From Amycolatopsis anabasis (GTDB lineage Bacteria > Actinomycetota > Actinomycetes > Mycobacteriales > Pseudonocardiaceae): 64,000 bases of DNA. The DNA lies in the NCBI RefSeq assembly GCF_009765355.1, contig NZ_VTHK01000049.1:1-64000 (forward strand), in the 5' to 3' direction. Positions 42,554 through 50,149 of the stretch are shown piece after piece (within the stretch, counting starts at the first letter, position 1; every line of letters begins with the position of its first letter). Position numbers and translations under genes: made by a program. The notes beneath the pieces were generated by a model that worked only from the letters and a program-made list of their open reading frames with translations, was not told where the DNA came from and did no database searches.

Positions 42554-43786
42554 CTACTTCGCGGCGGTGGCCTCGAGATCGGCCTCGACCGCGTCGTCCT
42601 CGCGGCCCGGGGTCTTCAGGTTCCACTTCGCGATCACGAACCGGAACAGGAAGTAGTAGACCACCGCGTAGACCAGGCCGATCGGGACGAGCAGCCAGGC
42701 CTTCTCCGCCGCCGGTGCGTTCATGTTCAGCAAGAAGTCGATCGCGCCACCGGAGAAGTTGAAGCCCAGGTGGATGTCCAGCGCGTTGACCAGGGCCAGC
42801 GACAGACCGGTCAGCACCGCGTGGATGAGGTACAGCGGCCACGCGACGAACATGAACGCGAACTCGATCGGCTCCGTGACACCGGTGAGGAACGCGGTGA
42901 ACGCGGCGGCCAGCATGACACCGCCGACGACCTTCTTCTGCGCGGGACGCGCGGTCTGCCAGATCGCCAGCGCGGCGGCGGGCAGGGCGAACATCATGAC
43001 CGGGAAGAACCCGGTCATGAACGAACCCGAGCCCGGAACGCCCTGGGCGAAGTTGTTCAGGTCACCGCCGTCGAAGATGAACCACACCGGCACGTTGAGC
43101 AACTGGTGCAGGCCGACCGGGATGAGCAGGCGGTTGAAGAAACCGTAGACACCGCCACCGACGATCGGGCTCGCGGTCACCGCCTCACCGAGGTTGTGGA
43201 GGACGTGGTCGAACGCGGGGAAGATCAGCCCGAAGATCACCCCGAGGAAGATCAGGGCGAGCGAGTTGATGATCGGCACGAACCGGCGGCCGCCGAAGAA
43301 CGCCAAGTACGGTGGCAGCTTGATGCGGTGGAATCGCTGCCACAGCACTGCGGTGACCAGACCGACGATGACGCCGCCGAGGACGCTGTAGGGCCATTTG
43401 ACCGGCTGGAGCCACCAGCCTTCCTTGAAGCCCTCCATCTTGTTGATCGGCGCGAAAACCTGGACGACCTGGTTGAAAACGACGAAGCCGACCACGGCGG
43501 CCACGCCGGTGGAACCGTCGCCCTTGCGGGCGAAACCGACCGCGATGCCCACCGCGAACAGCAGCGGCAGCCAGTTGAACAGGCCGCCGCCCGCCGCCGC
43601 GAGGACCTCGGCCACCTTGTTCCAGCCGAGGCCGTCCTTGCCGAGCATGTCGTCCGCGCCGAACCTGCTCAGCAGGCCCGCTGCGGGGAGTACTGCGATG
43701 GGAAGCATCAGGCTGCGGCCGAAGCGTTGGAGTCCGGCGAGTCCTTTGCCCTTCCCCTTCGCCCCCTCCGCGGTGGTGGAGCTCAT
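42554..43786 (-). CDS. PTS permease IIC, N-acetylglucosamine type
   Basis: The 410-residue integral membrane protein matches glucose/GlcNAc-family IIC subunits (NagE2/PtsC type): LMLPIAVLPAAGLL, GVYGFFNRLLIPVGLHQLLN and the substrate-site motif LTGVTEPIEFAFMF. The IIB and IIA parts are separate genes on the divergent transcript. Its start overlaps the regulator's stop (ATGA). GlcNAc specificity is inferred from the family and from the DasR-like regulator and dre site. Confidence 0.92.
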   Translation of the reverse strand: MSSTTAEGAKGKGKGLAGLQRFGRSLMLPIAVLPAAGLLSRFGADDMLGKDGLGWNKVAEVLAAAGGGLFNWLPLLFAVGIAVGFARKGDGSTGVAAVVGFVVFNQVVQVFAPINKMEGFKEGWWLQPVKWPYSVLGGVIVGLVTAVLWQRFHRIKLPPYLAFFGGRRFVPIINSLALIFLGVIFGLIFPAFDHVLHNLGEAVTASPIVGGGVYGFFNRLLIPVGLHQLLNVPVWFIFDGGDLNNFAQGVPGSGSFMTGFFPVMMFALPAAALAIWQTARPAQKKVVGGVMLAAAFTAFLTGVTEPIEFAFMFVAWPLYLIHAVLTGLSLALVNALDIHLGFNFSGGAIDFLLNMNAPAAEKAWLLVPIGLVYAVVYYFLFRFVIAKWNLKTPGREDDAVEADLEATAAK

Positions 43787-44571
43787 CGGGTACCTCCAGT
43801 GTTGACGGGGTGGCCGAAATCCGGGGTATTCCGGTCCAACTGCATGGTCACCTGGTAGTGATCACCCCGGTACCAGGACGTCATGTCCTCCACCGGTTCC
43901 CCCTTGCAACGGGAGACCCGGCGGAAGACCAGCAGCGGGCTGCCCGGGCGGATCCCGAGCAGCCTCGCCGTTTCGCGATCCGCCGATTCGGCCCAGACGG
44001 TCTGCCAGGCGTGGTCGAGACGGATGTCGTACTGCTGCGCCAGTTGCGCGTAAAGCGATTGCGTGAGGTCGAGATCGGGCAATCCCGGCACCCGGCCGGG
44101 GTGGTACCAGCCACGTTCCACCGCCAGCGGCACGCCGTCGGCACGTCGCAGGCGCATCAGCCGGTGCGCGGGCTGGCGTTCGCCGAGCCCGAGCGCGGTC
44201 GCCGAGGGCGTCGGCGGGATCTCCGTCGTGCAGCCCAGGACCTCGGTGCTCGGGACCAAGCCGCGACGGCGCATGTCGTCGGTGAACGACATCAGGTAGA
44301 TCTGCAGTTCCATGCGCCGGTTCGCGGTGAAGGTGCCCTTGCCGCGCACCCTGGACAGCAGCCCCTCCTCGACCAGCTTGCCGATCGCCGATCGGACGGT
44401 CAGCCGCGACACGCGGTACCGCTCCGCGAGCTCCCGTTCGGACGGAATGGGGGAGCCGGGTGGCAGCTCCCGTTCGACCATCCGGCGCAGGATCTCGCGC
44501 AGCTGCGCGTGTTTCGGCGTCGGTCCTTCGACGACCCGGTCGACGTGGGAGGTGTGCGCGGTGGAGCTCAT
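43783..44571 (-). CDS. GntR/HutC-family regulator, DasR-like
   Basis: ATG 44571 (MSSTAHTSH) lies 8 nt from GGAGG and gives 262 residues: a GntR winged helix (ERELAERYRVSRLTVRSAIG, then GKGTF) and a UTRA ligand domain. The pattern follows Streptomyces DasR, which senses GlcN-6-P and binds dre sites. The gene is first in the operon with IIC and HPr and faces the IIB-IIA operon across a dre match. It therefore probably controls both. In-frame ATG 44577 is an alternative start. Confidence 0.88.
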   Translation of the reverse strand: MSSTAHTSHVDRVVEGPTPKHAQLREILRRMVERELPPGSPIPSERELAERYRVSRLTVRSAIGKLVEEGLLSRVRGKGTFTANRRMELQIYLMSFTDDMRRRGLVPSTEVLGCTTEIPPTPSATALGLGERQPAHRLMRLRRADGVPLAVERGWYHPGRVPGLPDLDLTQSLYAQLAQQYDIRLDHAWQTVWAESADRETARLLGIRPGSPLLVFRRVSRCKGEPVEDMTSWYRGDHYQVTMQLDRNTPDFGHPVNTGGTR

Positions 44572-44638
44572 CACCATCACCTCCGGTTTCGTGATCCGGT
44601 CACCTGGTACTCGCACCACGTGGTAATAATTGGTACGT

Positions 44639-44654
44639 TCCGGTCTAGACCATT
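44639..44654. promoter_or_regulatory. dre-like operator (DasR-type site)
   Basis: TCCGGTCTAGACCATT holds the perfect palindrome GGTCTAGACC, the core of the Streptomyces DasR-responsive element (ACTGGTCTAGACCACT). It sits between the divergent regulator-IIC-HPr and IIB-IIA operons. A second palindrome, ACCACGTGGT, lies at 44615-44624, near the regulator start. Confidence 0.8.
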
Positions 44655-44797
44655 TGCTGATGGGGCAGAATGCTCCGCTACCCGATCAGGTGTCAACATC
44701 CGTTATGAGTTCGTGCTCACGGGCGGAGGGCATGACGACGATCGGCGTAGTAGGCCGGGCGCGGAACGCGCACAAGCTCTAACCAAGGGAGACCGCG

Positions 44798-45034
44798 ATG
44801 GCGGATGACAGGCCGGAAAAGATCCTCGCGGCGCTCGGCGGCGCGGACAACGTGGTCGAGATCGAAGGCTGCATCACACGGCTGCGCTGCGAGCTGGAGG
44901 ACATTTCGGTGGTCGACGAGGCGGCGCTGAAGGCGGCCGGCGCGATGGGCGTGGTGAAGATGGGCTCGGCCGTCCAGGTCATCGTCGGGCCGGAGGCGGA
45001 CAACATCGCCAGCGACATCGAGGACCTGCTGTGA
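44798..45034 (+). CDS. PTS enzyme IIB, glucose/GlcNAc type
   Basis: The 78-residue protein is a stand-alone IIB domain with phosphoryl-accepting Cys25 in IEGCITRLRCE. It transfers phosphate from IIA to the incoming sugar. ATG 44798 is preceded by AAGGGAGA. Its stop overlaps the IIA start. In Streptomyces the equivalent is NagF. Confidence 0.92.
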   Translation: MADDRPEKILAALGGADNVVEIEGCITRLRCELEDISVVDEAALKAAGAMGVVKMGSAVQVIVGPEADNIASDIEDLL

Positions 45035-45486
45035 GTTTGACGGTGCAGAGCCCGGTGCCGGGCAAGACCGTGCCGATGAGCGAGGTGCCGGATCCGGTCT
45101 TCGCGGAGTCGATGGTCGGCCCGGGGCTCGCCGTGCAGCCCGCGGGCGGGCGCCAGAACGCGGTCGCGCCGGTCGACGGCACCGTGGTGACGCTGCACCC
45201 GCACGCCTTCGTCGTGGCCACCGAGGACGGCCGCGCGGTGCTCGTGCACCTGGGCATCGACACGGTGAAGCAGAAGGGCGAGGGCTTCACCCTGCACGTC
45301 GTCAAGGGCGAGTCGGTGCGGGCCGGGCAGCCGCTGATCGAATGGGATCCCGATGCCGTCGTGGCCGCCGGTTACTCCGCGATCGTTCCGGTGGTCGCGC
45401 TCGACGCGGCCCCCGAGGTGCTCTCCGGGCAGCTGACCGGGGCCGACGTGGTCGCGGGCGATCCGGTGTTCGTCTGGGACGACTGA
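45031..45486 (+). CDS. crr: PTS enzyme IIA, glucose type
   Basis: The 151-residue protein has the IIA-Glc fold: PVDGTVVTLHPHAFVV, the active-site HLGIDTV and a C-terminal GDPVF. GTG 45031 overlaps the IIB stop (GTGA). Unlike Streptomyces crr, which is unlinked to nagF, it is coupled to IIB here. Its last codons form one arm of a terminator. Confidence 0.93.
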   Translation: MSLTVQSPVPGKTVPMSEVPDPVFAESMVGPGLAVQPAGGRQNAVAPVDGTVVTLHPHAFVVATEDGRAVLVHLGIDTVKQKGEGFTLHVVKGESVRAGQPLIEWDPDAVVAAGYSAIVPVVALDAAPEVLSGQLTGADVVAGDPVFVWDD

Positions 45487-45499
45487 CGAACACCGGATC
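45460..45499 (+). terminator. Terminator overlapping the end of the IIA gene
   Basis: GATCCGGTGTTCGTC (45460-45474) pairs perfectly with GACGAACACCGGATC (45485-45499). The left arm encodes the last residues (DPVFVWDD) and the stop codon lies in the loop region. Confidence 0.7.
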
Positions 45500-45531
45500 G
45501 GCCCTGTTCACTCCCCGGGATCCGGGAACTT

Positions 45532-45990
45532 TCAGGACGTGACGATCTGCCCGTTCTCGACCTTCACGGCGAGGGCGGGCAGTGGCTCCTTGGCCGGCCC
45601 CTTCTTGACCGCGCCGGTCATGGCGTCGAACACGGAGTTGTGGCACGGGCATTTCAGCTCGGCGCCGGCCGGGGCGACCTTGCAGCCCTGATGGGTGCAG
45701 GTCGCGCTGAACGCGGCGACCGTGGTGTCGGTGGGGCGCGCGAGGATCGCGTCCTTGCCGTCCGGCGTGGTGATCGCCTTGGCCTGGCCGACGGGGACGT
45801 CCGCGAGGTTCCCGAGCGGCTGCCCGGCCGCGGCGGGTGAGCTGGGCTGGTCACCGGCGGGCTGGCTCGTGGACGGTTTGGCGTCGTCGGCGCCTCCGCA
45901 GGCGGACAGCGCGGCGGCGCCGACGGCCGCGCCCGCGACGGCGGCCCCGGAGGTCAGGATGGTGCGGCGGGTGTGTGGTTCGGCAGTCAT
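45532..45990 (-). CDS. Exported Rieske [2Fe-2S] protein
   Basis: ATG 45990 opens a 152-residue protein with a twin-arginine-like N-terminus (HTRRTILTSGAAVAGAAVG) and a lipobox-like SACGG, so it is likely a Tat-exported lipoprotein. The Rieske motifs CTHQGC and CPCHNSVF bind the cluster. Such small stand-alone Rieske proteins occur widely in actinomycetes; the redox partner is unknown. A much longer open frame upstream is an artefact of high GC. Confidence 0.9.
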   Translation of the reverse strand: MTAEPHTRRTILTSGAAVAGAAVGAAALSACGGADDAKPSTSQPAGDQPSSPAAAGQPLGNLADVPVGQAKAITTPDGKDAILARPTDTTVAAFSATCTHQGCKVAPAGAELKCPCHNSVFDAMTGAVKKGPAKEPLPALAVKVENGQIVTS

Positions 45991-46018
45991 GTGCAGGGAC
46001 ACGAACCAGGTCTCGATT

Positions 46019-46046
46019 CGGTTCAACTTCACCCCGGATTGAACCG
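46019..46046. promoter_or_regulatory. 8-bp inverted repeat in a divergent promoter region
   Basis: CGGTTCAA and TTGAACCG flank a 12-nt spacer between the Rieske gene and the sigma-factor operon. It could be an operator for either transcript. Confidence 0.3.
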
Positions 46047-46108
46047 GGATACCGGCTCTCCCGTGTCCATGGGCGTACGGTTTGCCGGACACGGATCGGG
46101 GAGCGGCC

Positions 46109-46486
46109 ATGATCGCGTGGGTGTTGCGGGTGCTGATCGCCGCGGGGCTGCTGGGCTCCGCGTGGGTGCATCTGGACCTGTGGCTGAACGACGGTTTCGC
46201 CGATATCGACGTGATCGGTCCGCTCTTCCTGGTGAACGTCGTGGCCGGGGCGGTGCTCGCGCTGGCCGTTCTGCTGTGGCACCACTGGCTGCCGGTGCTG
46301 GGCGCGATCGGGTTCGGCGCCGCGACCCTGGTCGCGTACCTCGTTTCGGTGACCGTCGGCCTGTTCGGGGTCCGGGAGGAATTCCAGACCCAGGCCGAGG
46401 TGTGGGGCGTGGTCACCGAGGCCGCCTGCGTGCTGTTCGGGATCGCCTTGCTGTTCGCGCGGCGCCGGGAGGACGCTCGCACGTGA
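46109..46486 (+). CDS. Four-helix membrane protein
   Basis: The 125-residue protein from ATG 46109 has four hydrophobic helices (for example VLRVLIAAGLLGSAWVHL and VVAGAVLALAVLLWHHWL) and a basic end. It overlaps the sigma-factor gene by 4 bp (GTGA), so it belongs to the same transcript. A TTG at 46082 is an alternative start. Function unknown; a link to the sigma/anti-sigma pair is likely from position. Confidence 0.8.
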   Translation: MIAWVLRVLIAAGLLGSAWVHLDLWLNDGFADIDVIGPLFLVNVVAGAVLALAVLLWHHWLPVLGAIGFGAATLVAYLVSVTVGLFGVREEFQTQAEVWGVVTEAACVLFGIALLFARRREDART

Positions 46487-46995
46487 AGGAGACCACCGAC
46501 GACCAGTTGATGCGCGCGCTGCACGCCGAGCACGCGTCCGCGCTCTGGTCGTATGCGCTGCGTCTCACCGGCGGGGACCGCGTCCGCGCGGAGGACCTGG
46601 TGCAGGAGACGCTGCTGCGGGCGTGGCGGCATCCCCGGGTGCTGGATCAGTCGCAGGGGTCGGCGCGGGCGTGGCTGTTCACCGTGGCGCGGCGCATCGC
46701 GATCGACAGCTGGCGTTCGGCGGCCACCAGATCCGAGGTGAGCACCGACGTCCCGCCGGAGGTTCCGTTGCCGGACGACACCGACCGCGCCCTGCAGGGC
46801 TGGCTGGTGGCCGACGCGCTGAAAGAGCTGTCCGCGAATCACCGGGAAGTGCTGCTGCTGTGCTTCTTCCAGGGCTACTCGGTCGCCGACGCGGCGGCCC
46901 GCCTGGGGGTCGCGCCGGGCACGGTGAAGTCGCGCACGCATTATGCCCTGCGGGCGCTGCGGCTCGCGCTGGAAGAAAAGGGGGTGACCCAATGA
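46483..46995 (+). CDS. ECF sigma factor
   Basis: The 170-residue protein has sigma region 2 (HASALWSYALRLTGG, EDLVQETLLRAWRHP) and region 4 (LSANHREVLLLCFFQGYSVA, then ARLGVAPGTVKSRTHYALRAL), typical of the SigK/SigL-like ECF group. It overlaps the anti-sigma gene (ATGA). The anti-sigma partner would hold it inactive until a signal; its targets are unknown. Confidence 0.94.
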   Translation: MKETTDDQLMRALHAEHASALWSYALRLTGGDRVRAEDLVQETLLRAWRHPRVLDQSQGSARAWLFTVARRIAIDSWRSAATRSEVSTDVPPEVPLPDDTDRALQGWLVADALKELSANHREVLLLCFFQGYSVADAAARLGVAPGTVKSRTHYALRALRLALEEKGVTQ

Positions 46996-47645
46996 CTCGG
47001 CAGGTGGAGGATCCGTTCGCGCATCAGGACGCCGCGTACGTCCTCGGCGCGCTCTCCCCGGAGGACCGCGCCGCCTTCGAACAGCACCTCCGGGAATGCC
47101 CGGACTGCGCCCGGTCGGTGCAGGAACTGGCCGGACTTCCCGGGCTGCTGGGCCAGGTGACCCCGGAGATGGTGGCGCCCGAGGAGCCGTCGCCGGATCT
47201 GCTGCCGTCGCTGCTCGGTCGCATCCGCAAGGCACGCCTCCGCCAGCGGATGGCTTTGGCGGGGACGGGAATCGTCGCCCTCGCGGCCTCCGCCGCCGCG
47301 GTGGTGGCCCTGCTCGCCGGGCCGGGTGGCGCGGACCACCCGGGCACGCCGATGGTCCCGCTCGGCGCCTATCCGGTGCAGGCCAGCGCGCAGCTCGGCT
47401 CGGCGCCGGGCGGCGGCACGCTGGTGGACATGTCCTGCAGCTACCGCGGCGCCCAGGGCGGCGAGTACGAGTACGTGCTGGTGGCGGTGCGCCGGGACGG
47501 CGGCGCCGCGGAACTGGCCACCTGGCGCGCGATCCCGGAGAACACCGCGCACATCTCGGTCGGCACGGCGATGGCGCGCGCTGACATCCAGGCGCTGGAG
47601 GTGCGCACGCTCGCGGGGAAGCCGCTCCTGCGCTGGAATCCGTAG
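46992..47645 (+). CDS. Zinc-binding anti-sigma factor, membrane anchored
   Basis: The 217-residue protein has an N-terminal zinc anti-sigma (ZAS) motif (HxxxCxxC, in QHLRECPDC), one transmembrane helix (ALAGTGIVALAASAAAVVALLAG) and an extracytoplasmic RskA-like domain of about 100 residues with the SPGGG-like motif SAPGGGTLVD. It should sequester the sigma factor encoded just upstream and release it after a signal-induced proteolysis or redox change. Confidence 0.92.
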   Translation: MTRQVEDPFAHQDAAYVLGALSPEDRAAFEQHLRECPDCARSVQELAGLPGLLGQVTPEMVAPEEPSPDLLPSLLGRIRKARLRQRMALAGTGIVALAASAAAVVALLAGPGGADHPGTPMVPLGAYPVQASAQLGSAPGGGTLVDMSCSYRGAQGGEYEYVLVAVRRDGGAAELATWRAIPENTAHISVGTAMARADIQALEVRTLAGKPLLRWNP

Positions 47646-47676
47646 CCCACACGGGTGGCAATCGGCCGTTTTCGGG

Positions 47677-48405
47677 ATGAACGGTCCGTTCGTGCGGCGA
47701 CTTTCTTGCCTGGTCAGCGGTGGTGTGGCCAGGCTGGACAGCGTGGAATGGGCAATCGTGATCCTGTGCGCGATCAGCGGCGGCGGCGCCGGTCTGCTCG
47801 CGTGCCGGATGCTGCGCCGGTGCCGCCGCCCGGCGCCGGTTCCGGCCTGGTGCTGCGCCGCGGGCACCGGGCTGGGGTGGGCGGTCGTGGCCTGGCGTCG
47901 GCTGGCCGACGGCTGGCCCGCCTGGTGGTTCCCCGTTCCGCTCGTGGTCAGCACGCTGGCCGTACCGCTGATCTGCGCCGATCTGCGGCACCGGCGCCTG
48001 CCGGACGTGCTGACGCTGTCCGCCTATCCGGTGCTCGCGGTGGCACTCGGTGCGGCGGCGGTCGCGGGGCCCGGCCCGGGGCTCGCGGTCCGGGCGTTGC
48101 TCGCGGCCCTGGTGTTCGGCGGCCTGCACGCGCTGGTGCGGCTGGCGGCTCCGGCGGCGTTGGGCGGCGGGGACGTGAAGCTGGCCTGCGGGCTGGGTGC
48201 GGTCCTCGGCGCGGTGGGCTGGGCCGCGCTCCCGGTGGCCGCCGTCGTCGCCGCGATGGGCACCGTGCTGCTGGCCGCGGTGGCCGTCACGCGGCGTGCC
48301 GCCACCTGGCGGGACGGGGTGCCGCACGGGCCGGGCCTGCTCGCGGCCACCTGGCTGGTGTCGGTGTTCCCGGGGGCGGGGACGGAGGTGGGCATGGGCA
48401 ACTGA
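47677..48405 (+). CDS. A24-family prepilin peptidase-like protein
   Basis: The membrane-embedded aspartyl protease core shows the two catalytic Asp motifs, ICADLRHRRLPD and GGGDVKL. ATG 47677 gives 242 residues, while GTG 47743 would give a start closer to the first helix (VEWAIVILCAIS). It lies just upstream of aroC, as in mycobacteria (Rv2551c next to the aro genes). No pilin genes are nearby. Confidence 0.85.
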   Translation: MNGPFVRRLSCLVSGGVARLDSVEWAIVILCAISGGGAGLLACRMLRRCRRPAPVPAWCCAAGTGLGWAVVAWRRLADGWPAWWFPVPLVVSTLAVPLICADLRHRRLPDVLTLSAYPVLAVALGAAAVAGPGPGLAVRALLAALVFGGLHALVRLAAPAALGGGDVKLACGLGAVLGAVGWAALPVAAVVAAMGTVLLAAVAVTRRAATWRDGVPHGPGLLAATWLVSVFPGAGTEVGMGN

Positions 48406-48435
48406 ACCGGACACCCGGTGTGACAGGATCGGAGG

Positions 48436-49623
48436 GTGTTGCGCTGGATAACCGCTGGGGAGTCACACGGTCCCGCCCTGGCCGCCGTGCTGGAAGGCAT
48501 GGTCGCCGGAGTCGAGATCACCACCGCCGACGTGGCCGAGCAGCTCGCTCGGCGGCGGCTCGGGTTCGGCCGGAGCCCGCGGATGGGCTTCGAGACCGAT
48601 CACGTCGAGTTCGTCGGAGGCGTCCGGCATGGGATCACCCAGGGTGGCCCGATCGCCGTGCAGATCGAGAACGCCGAGTGGCCCAAGTGGGAGAAGGTCA
48701 TGGCGGCCGATCCGGTGGATCCCGCCGAACTGGCCGACCTCGCCCGCAACGAGCCGCTGACCCGGCCCCGGCCCGGCCATGCCGATCTGCCCGGGATGCA
48801 GAAGTACGGGTTCGGCGAGGCGCGTCCGGTGCTGGAACGGGCCAGTGCCCGCGAAACGGCGTCCCGCACGGCGCTGGGCACGGTGGCCCGGGCCTACCTC
48901 CGGCAGCTGCTCGGGGTCGAGGTGCTCAGCCACGTGGTGTCCATCGGTGGCGCGGAGGCTCCCGAGGGGCCGCTGCCCAAACCGGAGGATCTCGCGGAGG
49001 TAGACGCCAGCCCGGTGCGCGCCTTCGGGCAGGCCGGCACCGACGCGATGGTCGCCGAGGTCGACGCGGTGCGGAAGGCCGGAGACACGGTCGGCGGCGT
49101 GATCGAGGTGATCGCCTACGGGCTGCCGCCCGGGCTCGGCTCGCACGTGCACTGGGACCGGCGCCTGGACGCCCGGCTGGCCGGTGCGCTGATGGGCGTG
49201 CAGGCCATGAAGGGCGTCGAGGTCGGTGACGGCTTCACCACGGCCCGCCGCTGGGGCAGCCAGGCGCACGACGAGATCGATCCCGGAACCGGGCCGGTCG
49301 GGGTGACCCGGCGGTCCAACCGCGCCGGTGGGCTCGAGGGCGGCATCACCAACGGTGAACCGCTGCGGGTCCGGGTGGCGATGAAACCGATCTCCACCGT
49401 GCCCAAGGCACTGTCCACTGTGGATGTCACAACCGGTGAGCCGGCGGTGGCCATCCACCAGCGGTCCGATGTGTGCGCGGTGCCGAGGGCGGGCGTGGTG
49501 CTGGAGTCGGTCGTCGCCCTGGTGCTCGCGGACGCCGCCCTGGAGAAGTTCGGCGGGGACTCGCTCCCGGAGAGCAAACGCAACGCCGACGCCTACCTCA
49601 AGGCGCTCGAGGAGCGCTGGTGA
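48436..49623 (+). CDS. aroC: Chorismate synthase
   Basis: The 395-residue enzyme converts EPSP to chorismate using reduced FMN. It has the signature GESHGPALAAVLEG near the N-terminus, ARRRLGFGRSPRM-type FMN contacts, the second signature (RPVLERASARETASR) and the third (RSNRAGGLEGGITNG). GTG 48436 or the next codon TTG could be the start; a GGAGG abuts it. It overlaps aroK by 4 bp. Confidence 0.97.
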   Translation: MLRWITAGESHGPALAAVLEGMVAGVEITTADVAEQLARRRLGFGRSPRMGFETDHVEFVGGVRHGITQGGPIAVQIENAEWPKWEKVMAADPVDPAELADLARNEPLTRPRPGHADLPGMQKYGFGEARPVLERASARETASRTALGTVARAYLRQLLGVEVLSHVVSIGGAEAPEGPLPKPEDLAEVDASPVRAFGQAGTDAMVAEVDAVRKAGDTVGGVIEVIAYGLPPGLGSHVHWDRRLDARLAGALMGVQAMKGVEVGDGFTTARRWGSQAHDEIDPGTGPVGVTRRSNRAGGLEGGITNGEPLRVRVAMKPISTVPKALSTVDVTTGEPAVAIHQRSDVCAVPRAGVVLESVVALVLADAALEKFGGDSLPESKRNADAYLKALEERW

Positions 49624-50141
49624 GTCCGCGTGCGGTGATCGTGGGCCCGCCGGGCTCGGGCAAGAGCACGGTCGGGCGGCTGCTCGCCGAACGCCTCGGC
49701 GTCACCTTCCGGGACACCGACGACGACATCGTGGCGCGCGCCGGGAAGTCCATTTCGGACATCTTCACCACCGACGGGGAGCCCGCTTTCCGCGCGCTGG
49801 AAGAGGAAACGATCGCGACGGCGCTCGCCGAGCACGATGGTGTGCTCGCGCTCGGTGGCGGCGCCGTGCTCGCGCGGGGCACCCGCGAGCGGCTCGCCGG
49901 GCATCCGGTCGTCTTCCTCAACGTGGGCATGTCCGAAGGCGTCCGGCGGGTCGGCCTGTCGACCGCGCGCCCGTTGCTGAGCGGGGTGAACCCGCGCGCC
50001 ACCTACAAGGAACTGCTCGACGCGCGGCTGCCCGTCTACCGCGAGGTGGCCGCCGTCGAGGTGGACACCGACACCCGGACCCCGGCCGAGGTCGTGGCGG
50101 CCATCGCCGAGGCGCTCGGTGTCTCCGGGGTGACCAAATAA
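49620..50141 (+). CDS. aroK: Shikimate kinase
   Basis: The 173-residue P-loop kinase has Walker A GPPGSGKSTVG, the shikimate-binding DTDDDIV and RALEEE motifs, GGGAVLA and the lid Arg in STARPLL. It phosphorylates shikimate. GTG 49620 overlaps the aroC stop. Confidence 0.96.
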   Translation: MSPRAVIVGPPGSGKSTVGRLLAERLGVTFRDTDDDIVARAGKSISDIFTTDGEPAFRALEEETIATALAEHDGVLALGGGAVLARGTRERLAGHPVVFLNVGMSEGVRRVGLSTARPLLSGVNPRATYKELLDARLPVYREVAAVEVDTDTRTPAEVVAAIAEALGVSGVTK

Positions 50142-50149
50142 GGAGCACG

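Noticed and set aside
45991..48414. Very long minus-strand open frame continuing upstream of the Rieske gene
   Set aside because: It is antisense to the sigma, anti-sigma and A24 peptidase genes, with low-complexity Arg/Pro/Ala composition typical of GC-rich shadow frames.
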